A program made the position numbers and the translations under genes. A stretch of DNA of 64,000 nt, taken from contig JAPLOF010000009.1 in NCBI GenBank assembly GCA_026692665.1, positions 1-64,000 on the forward strand, given 5' to 3'. The stretch comes from Planctomycetota bacterium. GTDB lineage: Bacteria; Planctomycetota; UBA1135; GCA-002686595. The notes under the pieces are model-generated. The model ran no database searches, was not told the DNA's origin, and worked only from the letters and a program-made list of their open reading frames with translations. Positions 56,480-64,000 of the stretch are shown one piece after another; within the stretch, counting starts at the first letter, position 1, and the number at the start of each line of letters is the position of its first letter.

Positions 56480-57985
56480 GTGCGGAGCCTGGCGTTGCCC
56501 GCGCTCCTCGCGCTCGCGGGCTGCGCGGTGGACGGCACGGAACGGAACCTGGCTCCCCTGTGGTCCGAGCACTCGATGGCCGGCGGCGGGGTCGAGGTCG
56601 AGGCGCTGGGCGGCGCGATTCGCACGCGCACCCCGCGGCGCGGCGCGGCCTTCTCGCAGGTCGCGGCCCGTCCGCTCATGATCCGCGATCGCTCCAGGGA
56701 GGAGGTGGTCGACCACTTCCTGACGCCCTTCGGTTACGCGACCTACCGCCAGGAGGAGACCGTCTGGCAACTCCTGCCGATCACGCGCTACGACCGGCGG
56801 ACGGCGGAGGACGGCACGATCGAGTGGACGCTGCTCACGCTGCCCGGGATCTACTGGTCGAAACGCGCCGACGGCCGCACGCTGCGCGGCTGGTTCCCCT
56901 TCGCCGGCGTCATGGAGCAGTTCCTGTCCTACGACCGGCTCGAGTGGGTGCTCTTCCCGCTGTGGATGCGCACGGATCGAGCGGGGCGGATCACGAACCA
57001 CTTCCTGTGGCCGATCTTCTCGTGGACGAACGGCACCGGGGGGCCGAGCTGGCGCGTCTGGCCGCTCGTGGGCAACTCGATCTACGAGGGCAAGTACGAG
57101 CGCTGGTTCCTCCTGTGGCCGTTCTTCCTGTGGCAACGCAACAACCTGCAGCTGCCTCCCGCGGCGCACGAGACCATGTGGATGGTGTTCCCGTTCTACG
57201 GGCGCGCCACGGCGGGCGACTACAGCTCGAACACGGTCCTGTGGCCTTTCTTCGGTTGGGCCAGCAATGAATCGAACGGCTACTACGCCGTCGACGCGCC
57301 CTGGCCGCTCGTCCGGATCCTGCGCGACCCGGAGCAGGCTCAGGAGCGCACACGCGCCTGGCCGGTCTACTCCGAGTACAGCGGCGACGGGCTCGAGTCG
57401 ACCTGGTGGGGCTGGCCCTTCCTCAACGATCGCCGCGAGGTCTACGAGGACGCCGAGAAGAACGCGACGAACATCGTGCCGTTCATCCAGAACTGGGAGC
57501 GCCGCGACGCCCAGGGAAACGTCGAGGCCTACAGCAAGGTCTGGCCGTTCTTCCAGTTGGAGCGCCGCAACGACGACGAGTTGCACACGGCCTTCCCGGC
57601 GCTGAACCCGCTCTGGCGCACCCCCGACATCGACGCGATGTACGCCTGGATCTGGGAGCTCTACACCCGGGATCGCAAGGCCGGCACCGTGCGCGAGCGC
57701 ACGTGGCTCGGGCTCTACCGGCGCGAGAAGGACGAACTCGAGGATCGGCGGTCCCTGAGCGCCCTGTGGAGCACGCGCGCCTACACCCTCCCGGAGGGCG
57801 ACTGCCGGGAAACATCCATCCTCTTCGGGCTCCTGCGCTGGCGCAGCGGGCCCGGATCGGACTTCGGGCTCATGCTCCCGGCCTTCCCCGGACCGGGCTG
57901 GCCCATGGAGCGCGGGGCGGCGGAACCGGCCGCGGCGGTGGATCCGGGCGCGCGGCCCGCTACGGTACAGGTGGACATGCCATGA
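56480..57985 (+). CDS. Trp-rich repeat lipoprotein coupled to the MCE transporter
   Basis: 501 aa from the GTG at 56480, which gives an ideal lipoprotein signal (MRSLALPALLALAGC). An ATG at 56345 would add 45 charged residues and is less likely. The mature protein repeats short aromatic strands of the kind WPLV, LWPFF, WPFF and WxxWPF about ten times (LEWVLFPLW, FLWPIFSW, RVWPLVGN, FLLWPFFLW, VLWPFFGW, KVWPFFQLERR). This suggests a repetitive beta structure at the outer membrane. The stop overlaps mlaE by 4 nt (ATGA), so it is very likely made with the transporter. No known family recognised. Confidence 0.75.
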   Translation: MRSLALPALLALAGCAVDGTERNLAPLWSEHSMAGGGVEVEALGGAIRTRTPRRGAAFSQVAARPLMIRDRSREEVVDHFLTPFGYATYRQEETVWQLLPITRYDRRTAEDGTIEWTLLTLPGIYWSKRADGRTLRGWFPFAGVMEQFLSYDRLEWVLFPLWMRTDRAGRITNHFLWPIFSWTNGTGGPSWRVWPLVGNSIYEGKYERWFLLWPFFLWQRNNLQLPPAAHETMWMVFPFYGRATAGDYSSNTVLWPFFGWASNESNGYYAVDAPWPLVRILRDPEQAQERTRAWPVYSEYSGDGLESTWWGWPFLNDRREVYEDAEKNATNIVPFIQNWERRDAQGNVEAYSKVWPFFQLERRNDDELHTAFPALNPLWRTPDIDAMYAWIWELYTRDRKAGTVRERTWLGLYRREKDELEDRRSLSALWSTRAYTLPEGDCRETSILFGLLRWRSGPGSDFGLMLPAFPGPGWPMERGAAEPAAAVDPGARPATVQVDMP

Positions 57986-58767
57986 GCCTCTTGAGTCCCG
58001 TCACGTCGATCGCGGAGGGCATCGGGTACCAGCTCGAGCTCCTGGGCTCCGTCGCGGCCCGGCTCCATCACGTGCCAGGGCGCGCGCGCCTCGTCGCCGA
58101 TCAGGTCTACCAGAGCGCGCTCCAGACGGTGCACGTCGTGCTCGTCGTCGGGCTCTTCATCGGGATGATCGTCGCGTTGCAGACGGGCATCGAGCTCGCG
58201 CGCATCGGCCAGCAGGACCAGATCGGCACGATCGTCTCCTTGTCGATGGCGCGCGAGATGGGGCCGTTCATCACGGCCACCATCCTGGCGGCGACCGCGG
58301 GCAGCTCCATGGCGGCCGAGATCGGCACGATGTCGGTCAGCGACGAGCTCGCGGCGCTGGAGGTCCTGTCCGTGGATCGCGTGAAGCTGCTCGTCCTGCC
58401 GCGCGTCGTGGCGCTGGCGATCGCGGCGCCGCTGCTCACGATCCTGTGCGACACGATCGGCATCCTGGGCGGCGGCTTCGTGGCGCAGTCCCAGCTCAAC
58501 GTGAGCTACCAGCTGTACCTCGACTCGGCGGTCGAGGCGCTGCGCGATCCGGCCCGCATCCTGCCCTTGCCGAAGGACGTCTACGGCGGACTCTTCAAGG
58601 CGTTCGTGTTCGGCGTGATCGTCGCCCTGATCGGTTGCGCGGCCGGACTGCGCGCGCAAGGCGGGGCCCTGGGTGTCGGCAACGCGACCCGCTCCGCGGT
58701 GCGCGACGCGATCATCGCGATCATCATCACGAACTACTTCATCACGTGGGCCCTGTACCAGTCGTGA
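57982..58767 (+). CDS. mlaE: MlaE-type ABC transporter permease
   Basis: 261 aa. Inner-membrane permease of an MCE phospholipid transporter: GYQLELLGSV start, about five helices, with IVSLSMAREMGPFITATILAATAGSSMAAEIGTM (in parts) carrying the conserved RE-GP and EIGTM motifs, then LSVDRVKLLVLPRVVAL. Ends ITNYFITWALYQS. Its stop overlaps mlaF (GTGA). Confidence 0.95.
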   Translation: MSLLSPVTSIAEGIGYQLELLGSVAARLHHVPGRARLVADQVYQSALQTVHVVLVVGLFIGMIVALQTGIELARIGQQDQIGTIVSLSMAREMGPFITATILAATAGSSMAAEIGTMSVSDELAALEVLSVDRVKLLVLPRVVALAIAAPLLTILCDTIGILGGGFVAQSQLNVSYQLYLDSAVEALRDPARILPLPKDVYGGLFKAFVFGVIVALIGCAAGLRAQGGALGVGNATRSAVRDAIIAIIITNYFITWALYQS

Positions 58768-59513
58768 GCCAGAGCCCCGATCCGGTCATCGAGCTCCGCG
58801 ACGTGGTGAAGAGCTTCGGGCCCCAGCGCGTGCTCGACGGGCTCTCCCTCGCGGTCCCGCGCGGCAAGTGCCTGGCGATCATGGGGCCGTCGGGCACGGG
58901 CAAGTCCGTCATCCTCCGACACGTGATCGGACTCATCCGCGCGGACTCGGGCCTCGTGGCGGTCGAGGGGCGCGACGTGGCGAAACTCTCGCGCAAGGAT
59001 CTGTCGGCGCTCCGCAAGCGCATGGGGTTCCTCTTCCAGGAGGGCGCCCTGATCAACTGGCTCTCCGTCGGGGAGAACGTCGCCCTCCCGCTGCGCGAGA
59101 ACACCGACCTCGGGGACGCGGAGATCCGCGAGCGCGTGCAGGCGAAGCTCGAGCTCGTGCACATCCCGGACGCCTGGGAGAAGATGCCCTCGCAGATCTC
59201 GGGCGGAATGAAGAAGCGCGTCGGGCTCGCGCGCGCCCTGATCACGGACCCCGAGATCGTGCTCTACGACGAGCCGAACGCGGGGCTCGACCCCGAGATC
59301 TCGCAGTCGATCAACGACCTCCTGCGCGAGCTGCACGAGCGGCTGCGCGTGACGGCCCTGCTCGTCGAGCACCGCGTGCGCTGCATCCGCACGGTCGCCG
59401 ACGAAGTCGTGTTCATCGAGAAGGGCCGCGTGCAGATACAACTGCCGCCGCACGAGTTCTTCCACTCCGACAATCCGCGCCTCGTCCAGTTCCTGGGGAC
59501 CGACCCCGACTAG
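58764..59513 (+). CDS. mlaF: MlaF-type ABC transporter ATPase
   Basis: 249 aa, GTG start. Walker A GPSGTGKSV, EGALINWLSVGENVALPL, signature ISGGMKKRVGLARALI, Walker B LYDEPNAGLDPE; the H-loop histidine sits in LLVEHRVR, an atypical Glu-His in place of Thr/Ser-His. The second residue pair after Walker B is standard. Partner of MlaE and MlaD. Stop TAG; mlaD follows after 12 nt. Confidence 0.95.
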   Translation: MSQSPDPVIELRDVVKSFGPQRVLDGLSLAVPRGKCLAIMGPSGTGKSVILRHVIGLIRADSGLVAVEGRDVAKLSRKDLSALRKRMGFLFQEGALINWLSVGENVALPLRENTDLGDAEIRERVQAKLELVHIPDAWEKMPSQISGGMKKRVGLARALITDPEIVLYDEPNAGLDPEISQSINDLLRELHERLRVTALLVEHRVRCIRTVADEVVFIEKGRVQIQLPPHEFFHSDNPRLVQFLGTDPD

Positions 59514-59525
59514 GGAGAACCCAAG

Positions 59526-60710
59526 ATGTCCAGCCAGCGAACCATCCTCCTCGGTCTCTTCTTCCTCGCCACCCTCGGCGTGCTGGGCTACTACACGCTC
59601 TTCCTCACCGAGTTCACGCCGTTCCGGGACCGTCCGGAGCTGCGCGCCTACTTCTCCGAGACGAACGGCCTGCGCGAGGGCGACCCCGTCCTCGTCGCGG
59701 GCATGCGCTGGGGACGCGTCAAGAAGATGACGTTCGACCCCGCGGCTCCCGAGAAGAAGCGGATCGTGCTCACGGCCTCCCTGAACGAGCCGCTCGCCTT
59801 GCGCGAAGGCGCGACCATCGAGATCCGCGATGCCACGCTGCTCGGCGGCAAGAACGTGTGGATCGATCCGGGCCCGGCGGGCGCCAAGCCGATCCCGAAG
59901 AACCAGGAGCTCTTCGGCATCGTGTCGGGCGGCCTGCTCGATCGCGTGACCGGGCTCGTGTCGGACAGCGAAGCGGGCATCAGCCGCATCCTCGGCAACC
60001 TCGAGCAGGTCACGATCGACCTGAAGGAGGGCAAGGGCGTGCTGGGTCGCCTGGTCAGCGACCAGGCGCTCGCGGACCAGGTCGAACTCGCGGTGCGGAC
60101 CGCGACGAAGACGCTCGAGGACGTGCAGTCCATCACCGCCGATGCGCGCGCCGGGAAGGGCACCGTCGGCAGACTGCTGTCCGACGACGCCCTGTTCACG
60201 GACCTCTCGGCCTCCGCGCGCAAGCTGTCCACCCTGCTCGACGAGGCGACGCAGCTCGCCGCGGAGGCGCGCGCGGGCGACGGCGCCCTGGGACGGCTCG
60301 TCTCGGATCCGGCGCTGGCGGCCGACATCGCGGCGGCGGCGGGCAGCCTCAGCTCGATCGCGAGGAAGATCGACGAGGGCCGCGGACTCGCCGGCACGCT
60401 GGTGAACGACGAGGGCCTGGCGCAGGACCTGCGCGACACGATGGGCACGATCGCGCGCGGCGAGGGCACGATCGGCGCGCTCATCGTGCGCCCCGAGGTC
60501 TACGAGAGTCTGCGCGCCGTGACGGAGGACCTCTCGGTCGTGATGAGCACGGTGCGCAGCGGCCAGGGCAGCATCGGCCGGCTCGTCATGGAGGACGAGA
60601 TCTACCAGAGCGTGAAGACGGCGCTCCAGATCGTCTCGCGCAGCCTCGAGGAGTACCGCGAGGCGGCGCCGATCACGACGTTCACGAGCGTGTTCTTCAG
60701 CGCCTTCTGA
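59526..60710 (+). CDS. mlaD: MlaD-type MCE domain protein with C-terminal repeats
   Basis: 394 aa. One N-terminal transmembrane helix (about 7-26), one MCE domain (about 38-118, with SETNGLREGDPVLVAGMRWGRV), then about five repeats of a GxGTLGRLVSDxxL unit spaced 30 to 47 residues (for example GKGVLGRLVSDQAL, GKGTVGRLLSDDAL, GDGALGRLVSDPAL, GEGTIGALIVRPEV, GQGSIGRLVMEDEI). E. coli MlaD (about 180 aa) lacks these repeats; they likely form a long helical needle or oligomer. AGGGAGA ribosome site. Convergent with ribE. Confidence 0.94.
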   Translation: MSSQRTILLGLFFLATLGVLGYYTLFLTEFTPFRDRPELRAYFSETNGLREGDPVLVAGMRWGRVKKMTFDPAAPEKKRIVLTASLNEPLALREGATIEIRDATLLGGKNVWIDPGPAGAKPIPKNQELFGIVSGGLLDRVTGLVSDSEAGISRILGNLEQVTIDLKEGKGVLGRLVSDQALADQVELAVRTATKTLEDVQSITADARAGKGTVGRLLSDDALFTDLSASARKLSTLLDEATQLAAEARAGDGALGRLVSDPALAADIAAAAGSLSSIARKIDEGRGLAGTLVNDEGLAQDLRDTMGTIARGEGTIGALIVRPEVYESLRAVTEDLSVVMSTVRSGQGSIGRLVMEDEIYQSVKTALQIVSRSLEEYREAAPITTFTSVFFSAF

Positions 60711-60833
60711 CGGAAACGGCCCCAGTTCGCTGGCCTTGCGTGGGGTCCGCGAGGAGCACCCCCTACCGCTCGTAGGCAGTCACCTCGAGAAATCGCGGTG
60801 GCGAGCCGCGGGCGCGACATCCACGCAGCTGGG

Positions 60834-61553
60834 TCAGTCTCCGGTCGCTGAGTGCGTGCGGAATCCAGCCGCCGGCCCCTTCTCCGGTTCGGCCGAGCCG
60901 CCCGTGGGGCGGCCGGTTCCGTAGCCCGCTTCGAGGCCGCGCAGGACCCACTTGCCCACGAGGTCGCCCTCGACGTGGACTTCGTCGCCGACGCGCGCCT
61001 CGCCCAGGCTCGTCCAGGCGAGCGTCTGCGGGATCACGGCCACGTCGAACCGCGGGCCGACCGGATCGACGACCGTCAGGCTGATCCCGTCGAGGGTGAC
61101 GCTGCCCTTGTCGACCAGGTAGACGGAGAGGCGCGGATCGACCTCGAAGCGGATCCGCCGGCCGCCGTCCTGGGTGTCCACGATCGCGAGGATCCGGCCC
61201 AGGCCGTCCACATGGCCGGCGACGAGGTGCCCGTCGAGGCGGTCGGACAGGAGGAGAGCGCGCTCCAGGTTCAGGAGTCGACCAGGCCGGGCGCGCGCGA
61301 ACCACGTCCGGGCCAGGGTTTCCGAGGAGAGGTCGAAGAGCAGATCGGCCCCCGGGCGCGCTTCGGGGAGCGGCGCCCCCGTCGCCGGGTCGGCGGTCCC
61401 CACCATGGTCAGGCAGGCGCCTGAGACCGCCACGCTGGCCCCCAGGCGCGGGAGCCAGTCCCCGGTCGGCGCCGCCAGGGCGAGCCGCATCCCCTGGCCC
61501 CGCGGTTCGGCCCGACGCAGGGGCACGCGGGCTTCGATCAGGCCTGTGAACAA
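60834..61553 (-). CDS. ribE: Riboflavin synthase alpha chain
   Basis: 239 aa, TTG start with GGAGGG eight nt upstream. Duplicated beta-barrel: MFTGLIEARV, VSGACLTMVG, LDGHLVAGHVDGLG, then second half DKGSVTLDGISLTVV and VIPQTLAWTSL. Condenses two lumazines to riboflavin. A Gly-rich tail of about 30 residues after GYGTGR is extra. Divergent from trmD; no FMN riboswitch recognised in the short intergenic region. Confidence 0.93.
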   Translation of the reverse strand: MFTGLIEARVPLRRAEPRGQGMRLALAAPTGDWLPRLGASVAVSGACLTMVGTADPATGAPLPEARPGADLLFDLSSETLARTWFARARPGRLLNLERALLLSDRLDGHLVAGHVDGLGRILAIVDTQDGGRRIRFEVDPRLSVYLVDKGSVTLDGISLTVVDPVGPRFDVAVIPQTLAWTSLGEARVGDEVHVEGDLVGKWVLRGLEAGYGTGRPTGGSAEPEKGPAAGFRTHSATGD

Positions 61554-61610
61554 GTCCCGGCCCTCCCCAGGCGCCGCGGGCCGTCGAGCCCCGCGATCCG
61601 AGCCGCACAG

Positions 61611-61639
61611 TTGACGCTAACCCAGGCCCTTCCTACGCT
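61611..61639 (+). promoter_or_regulatory. Promoter of the trmD-rplS-secD unit
   Basis: -35 TTGACG (61611-61616), 17-bp spacer, -10 TACGCT (61634-61639). Leaves a leader of about 35 nt before the trmD GTG. This also argues that the in-frame TTG at 61611 is part of the promoter and not a start. Confidence 0.65.
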
Positions 61640-61682
61640 TCTGGGCCTTTTCGCACGGGCGCCCAAGCGCCCATTCGCGATC

Positions 61683-62429
61683 GTGACGCTCTTTGCCATC
61701 CTGACCTTGTTCCCCGAACCTCTGGAGGCCTACGCCTCGGAGGGCATCCTGCGTGTCGCGCAGGAGAAGGGCAAGGTCCGGATCCAATGCATCGACTTCC
61801 GCGACTTCACGCGCGACCGCCATCGCAGCGTCGACGACCGGCCGTTCGGTGGCGGGCCCGGCATGCTGCTCCGGCCCGAACCGATCGCCGAGGCCGTCGA
61901 GTGGCTCGAGGCGCGTCACGGGCGTTTCCGGCGGATCGCGCTGTGCCCTGGTGGCCGGCCGTTCCACCAGCGCATGTCCGAGGAGCTGGTCCACGAGGAG
62001 CGCATCCTGCTCCTGTGCGGCCGCTACGAGGGCTTCGACGCACGCCTGCTCGAGGAGCTCGCCTTCGAGGAGCTGTCGGTCGGGGACTACGTCCTGGCCG
62101 GCGGTGAGATCGCCGCCCTGGCGGTGACCGAAGCCGTGGCGCGGCTCCTCCCCGGCGTGCTGGGCGACGAGCGCTCGGCCGCGGAGGACTCCTTCGGCGC
62201 CTCGGGCGACCTCGACTGTCCTCACTACACCCGCCCACGGGTGTGGCGCGGCCGCGAAGTCCCCTCCGTGCTGCTCTCCGGCGATCACGCCGCGATCGAG
62301 CGCTGGCGGCGCCAGACGGCGCGTGCGCGCACCGCGCGCACCCGTCCGGACCTCCCCCACACCGAGGTGGCCGCTCCCGGAGCGCCCCCGAAACCGCACA
62401 CCAGCGGGCCAGAACGGCCGGCCGGTTGA
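61683..62429 (+). CDS. trmD: tRNA (guanine37-N1)-methyltransferase
   Basis: 248 aa from the GTG at 61683 (VTLFAILTLFPEPLEAY), which restores the family start; no good ribosome site. SPOUT trefoil-knot enzyme: DDRPFGGGPGMLL, CGRYEGFDARLLEE, SVGDYVLAGGEIAALAVTEAV, DCPHYTRPRVWRG and VLLSGDHAAIERWRR. The last 30 residues are Pro/Ala-rich. Modifies G37 to prevent frameshifting. Confidence 0.96.
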   Translation: MTLFAILTLFPEPLEAYASEGILRVAQEKGKVRIQCIDFRDFTRDRHRSVDDRPFGGGPGMLLRPEPIAEAVEWLEARHGRFRRIALCPGGRPFHQRMSEELVHEERILLLCGRYEGFDARLLEELAFEELSVGDYVLAGGEIAALAVTEAVARLLPGVLGDERSAAEDSFGASGDLDCPHYTRPRVWRGREVPSVLLSGDHAAIERWRRQTARARTARTRPDLPHTEVAAPGAPPKPHTSGPERPAG

Positions 62430-62452
62430 CTTCACGAACGACGGTCCTGCTT

Positions 62453-62557
62453 CCGTCCGCGCCCACGCGCGGACGGCGGAGGGACCGGATGGAACGCCCA
62501 AGCCTCCGCTCTGGAGGCCATCTGCAACGACCGAGGCCGGACCCCGAGCGGGTCCGG
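62453..62557 (+). promoter_or_regulatory. Two-hairpin leader of rplS
   Basis: Hairpin 1: perfect 10-bp stem 62453-62462/62467-62476 with CCAC loop. Hairpin 2: 8-bp stem 62537-62544/62550-62557 with 5-nt loop, ending 9 nt before the rplS ATG and pairing part of the GGAAG ribosome site. No T-run. Could be an L19 autoregulatory leader; inference. Confidence 0.55.
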
Positions 62558-62566
62558 AAGACACAC

Positions 62567-63028
62567 ATGGACCTGATCGGAAAGCTGGATCAAGAGAACG
62601 GGAAGCGCACGCTTCCCTCGGTGCACATCGGCGACACCGTCGAGGTGCACTACCTGATCCGCGAAGGCGAAAAGGAGCGCGTGCAGCTCTTCATCGGCAC
62701 GATCATCGCCGAGCAAGGCCGCGGCATCCGCAAGAACATCATCGTCCGGCGCATCGTGCAGGGCGAAGGCGTGGAGCGGACGTTCCCGATGCACAGCCCG
62801 CGGGTGAAGGACGTCGTCGTCACCCGCCGCGGCGAAGTCCGCCGCGCGAAGCTCTACTTCCTGCGCGACCGCGTCGGCAAGCAGACGCGCTTGAAGGAGC
62901 TCCTCGGCGACAAGGTGCGCAAGGAGCGCGAGTTCGAGAAGGCCATGCGCGCCGCGACCTCGGAAGCCGCGGCGGCAGAGGCCTCGGCCGCGCCGGCGAC
63001 CGAGAAGAAGGTCCCCGCCAAGGTCTGA
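62567..63028 (+). CDS. rplS: 50S ribosomal protein L19
   Basis: 153 aa from the ATG at 62567. Core KOW-like domain: PSVHIGDTVEVHYLIREGEK, QLFIGTIIAEQGRG, RRIVQGEGVERTFPMHSPRV, RRGEVRRAKLYFLRDRVGK. The tail of about 35 residues (to KKVPAKV) is Ala/Glu/Lys-rich and longer than usual. 211 nt to secD, without a recognised signal. Confidence 0.96.
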   Translation: MDLIGKLDQENGKRTLPSVHIGDTVEVHYLIREGEKERVQLFIGTIIAEQGRGIRKNIIVRRIVQGEGVERTFPMHSPRVKDVVVTRRGEVRRAKLYFLRDRVGKQTRLKELLGDKVRKEREFEKAMRAATSEAAAAEASAAPATEKKVPAKV

Positions 63029-63239
63029 TCCTGGGCGCGATCCGCGGGCCCCACCGGGGCCCGGGGACGCGCCTTCGCCGCGTGGGCCGCCGGAGGCTCG
63101 CGCGGAACTCCTGGGGACGCCCAGACCGCGTTTCCAGGACCTCGTTCCTGCTCTGCGCTTCACCGCGCGTATCCTCTGCGCGATCCATCCTCCGGGACGT
63201 CCGGTCCCCGCCCGCCCGAACCGCCGCCAACTCGCCCCC

Positions 63240-64000
63240 ATGACGGAAAATCTCGGTCGCAAGACCACCCTGACCGTCGCCCTGCTGCTCGTCGCGCTGG
63301 CGCTGATCTTCGGACCGCTGCTGCTCAACAAGAAGCCGTTCCGGCTCGGTCTCGACCTGCAGGGCGGGACGCGGCTCGTGTACCGCTTCGACTTCCAGGA
63401 CGCGCTCTCGAAGGGGCTGATCACGCCGCAGGAGGCCGCCGATCCGGAGGGCCTGCTGCAGCAGATGAAGACGATCATCCACGAGCGCCTGGACCCACAG
63501 GGCGTTCGGGAACTCTCCCTGCGCAGCCAGGGCAAGGACTCGATCGTGATCGAAGTGCCGGGCGCGGCCGAATTCAGCGCCGCGGTGCCCGGAACGAAGC
63601 TCTCCGCGGCGATCGCGCCGGACGCCCTGTCGCTCGTCCTGGACGGCTCGCAGCCGCAGGTCGTGAAGGCCTATTCGCAGAACGGCGGCACGATCCAGAT
63701 CGGATCGGAGAAGATCCTGTACGCGGCGCGCAACGGCACCACGCTCTCGGGTCTCAAGCGCGGACACGAGGGCACGCAGGCCGCGAATCATGACGCGGGC
63801 GCCCTGGTCGACCTCCTGACCTCGGACGAGCTGCAGCGCGCCATCGAGAACGTCGGCGACATGCAGTTCCTGCTGGGCGCCAGCGCGGACAAGGTTCGCG
63901 CGCTGGGCGGCGACCTCGCCACCGAGCAGAAGAAGCTCGAGGAATGGCGCGCCAAGCATCCCGACGACCCGATCGACGACTTCAATCGCCTGTCGCCCGA
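63240..64000 (+). CDS. secD: Protein translocase subunit SecD, 3' end outside window
   Basis: First 253 codons; the frame is open to the window end. One N-terminal transmembrane helix (about 9-28), then FRLGLDLQGGTRLVYRFDF, the SecD P1-type GLDLQGG signature. A large periplasmic region follows with IHERLDPQGVRELSLRSQG, VIEVPG and VQFLLG-type blocks. SecDF pulls exported proteins using proton motive force. Start ATG at 63240; the ribosome site is weak. The rplS-secD junction suggests co-transcription with trmD. Confidence 0.9.
   Translation, partial: MTENLGRKTTLTVALLLVALALIFGPLLLNKKPFRLGLDLQGGTRLVYRFDFQDALSKGLITPQEAADPEGLLQQMKTIIHERLDPQGVRELSLRSQGKDSIVIEVPGAAEFSAAVPGTKLSAAIAPDALSLVLDGSQPQVVKAYSQNGGTIQIGSEKILYAARNGTTLSGLKRGHEGTQAANHDAGALVDLLTSDELQRAIENVGDMQFLLGASADKVRALGGDLATEQKKLEEWRAKHPDDPIDDFNRLSP

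Noticed and set aside
61611..61682. TTG at 61611 as trmD start
   Set aside because: It coincides with a -35 hexamer 17 bp before a -10, and the GTG at 61683 restores the family N-terminus.

Overview
The window is about 69 kb-style high-GC bacterial chromosome dominated by the translation/transcription core. The best placement I can support is the Planctomycetota (PVC group). The evidence is an EF-Tu with a planctomycete-type switch I, an EF-G that resembles the spirochaete/planctomycete/mitochondrial (spd) subfamilies, a planctomycete-style ECF sigma factor, no rpmD (L30) in the spc cluster, and a giant ABC-permease/M1-peptidase fusion. Taxonomy is inferred from these protein signatures only.

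Layout. 1-2212 (+): 3' part of a tryptophanase-family gene overlapping a cysteine-synthase-family gene. 2354-17592 (-): the S10-spc-alpha superoperon, transcribed rpsJ-rplCDWB-rpsS-rplV-rpsC-rplP-rpmC-rpsQ-rplNXE-rpsNH-rplFR-rpsE-rplO-secY-adk-infA-rpmJ-rpsMKD-rpoA-rplQ, ending in a strong terminator. A 356-bp hairpin-rich spacer splits rpsJ from rplC. 17625-21418 (-): the str operon rpsL-rpsG-[Tsr3-like gene]-EF-G with its own promoter and terminator. 21499-36453 (-): tRNA-Thr(TGT)-Tyr(GTA)-Gly(TCC)-Thr(GGT)-tuf-rpmG-secE-nusG-rplKAJL-rpoBC, the same order as the E. coli tufB/secE-nusG/rif region, with a clear promoter upstream of the first tRNA.

36509-38807 (-): ECF sigma factor, orphan receiver, and an aroC broken by one in-frame TAG. 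38987-44724 (+): ABC ATPase, ABC permease/M1 peptidase fusion and a tandem universal stress protein. 44747-50997 (-): MutS2 without its Smr domain, a GT-C-like membrane protein, a small membrane protein, a WD40-type protein and a HicBA toxin-antitoxin pair. 51291-52493 (+): a cystathionine gamma-synthase-family enzyme. 52586-56239 (-): trpS, two envelope lipoprotein candidates, dtd and an HU-like protein. 56480-60710 (+): a Trp-rich lipoprotein overlapping an MlaE-MlaF-MlaD type lipid transporter. 60834-61553 (-): riboflavin synthase. 61611-64000 (+): trmD-rplS-secD (secD runs off the window).

Together the minus-strand core makes ribosomes, RNA polymerase and the Sec channel. The most unusual items are the Tsr3-like putative RNA aminocarboxypropyltransferase inside the str operon, the otherwise intact aroC with a premature TAG, the structured rpsJ-rplC spacer, S12 with Arg at position 88, the Smr-less MutS2, and the unknown lipoprotein translationally coupled to an MCE transporter. 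Adjacent genes often overlap by 4 nt (ATGA/GTGA), and GTG and TTG starts are common.
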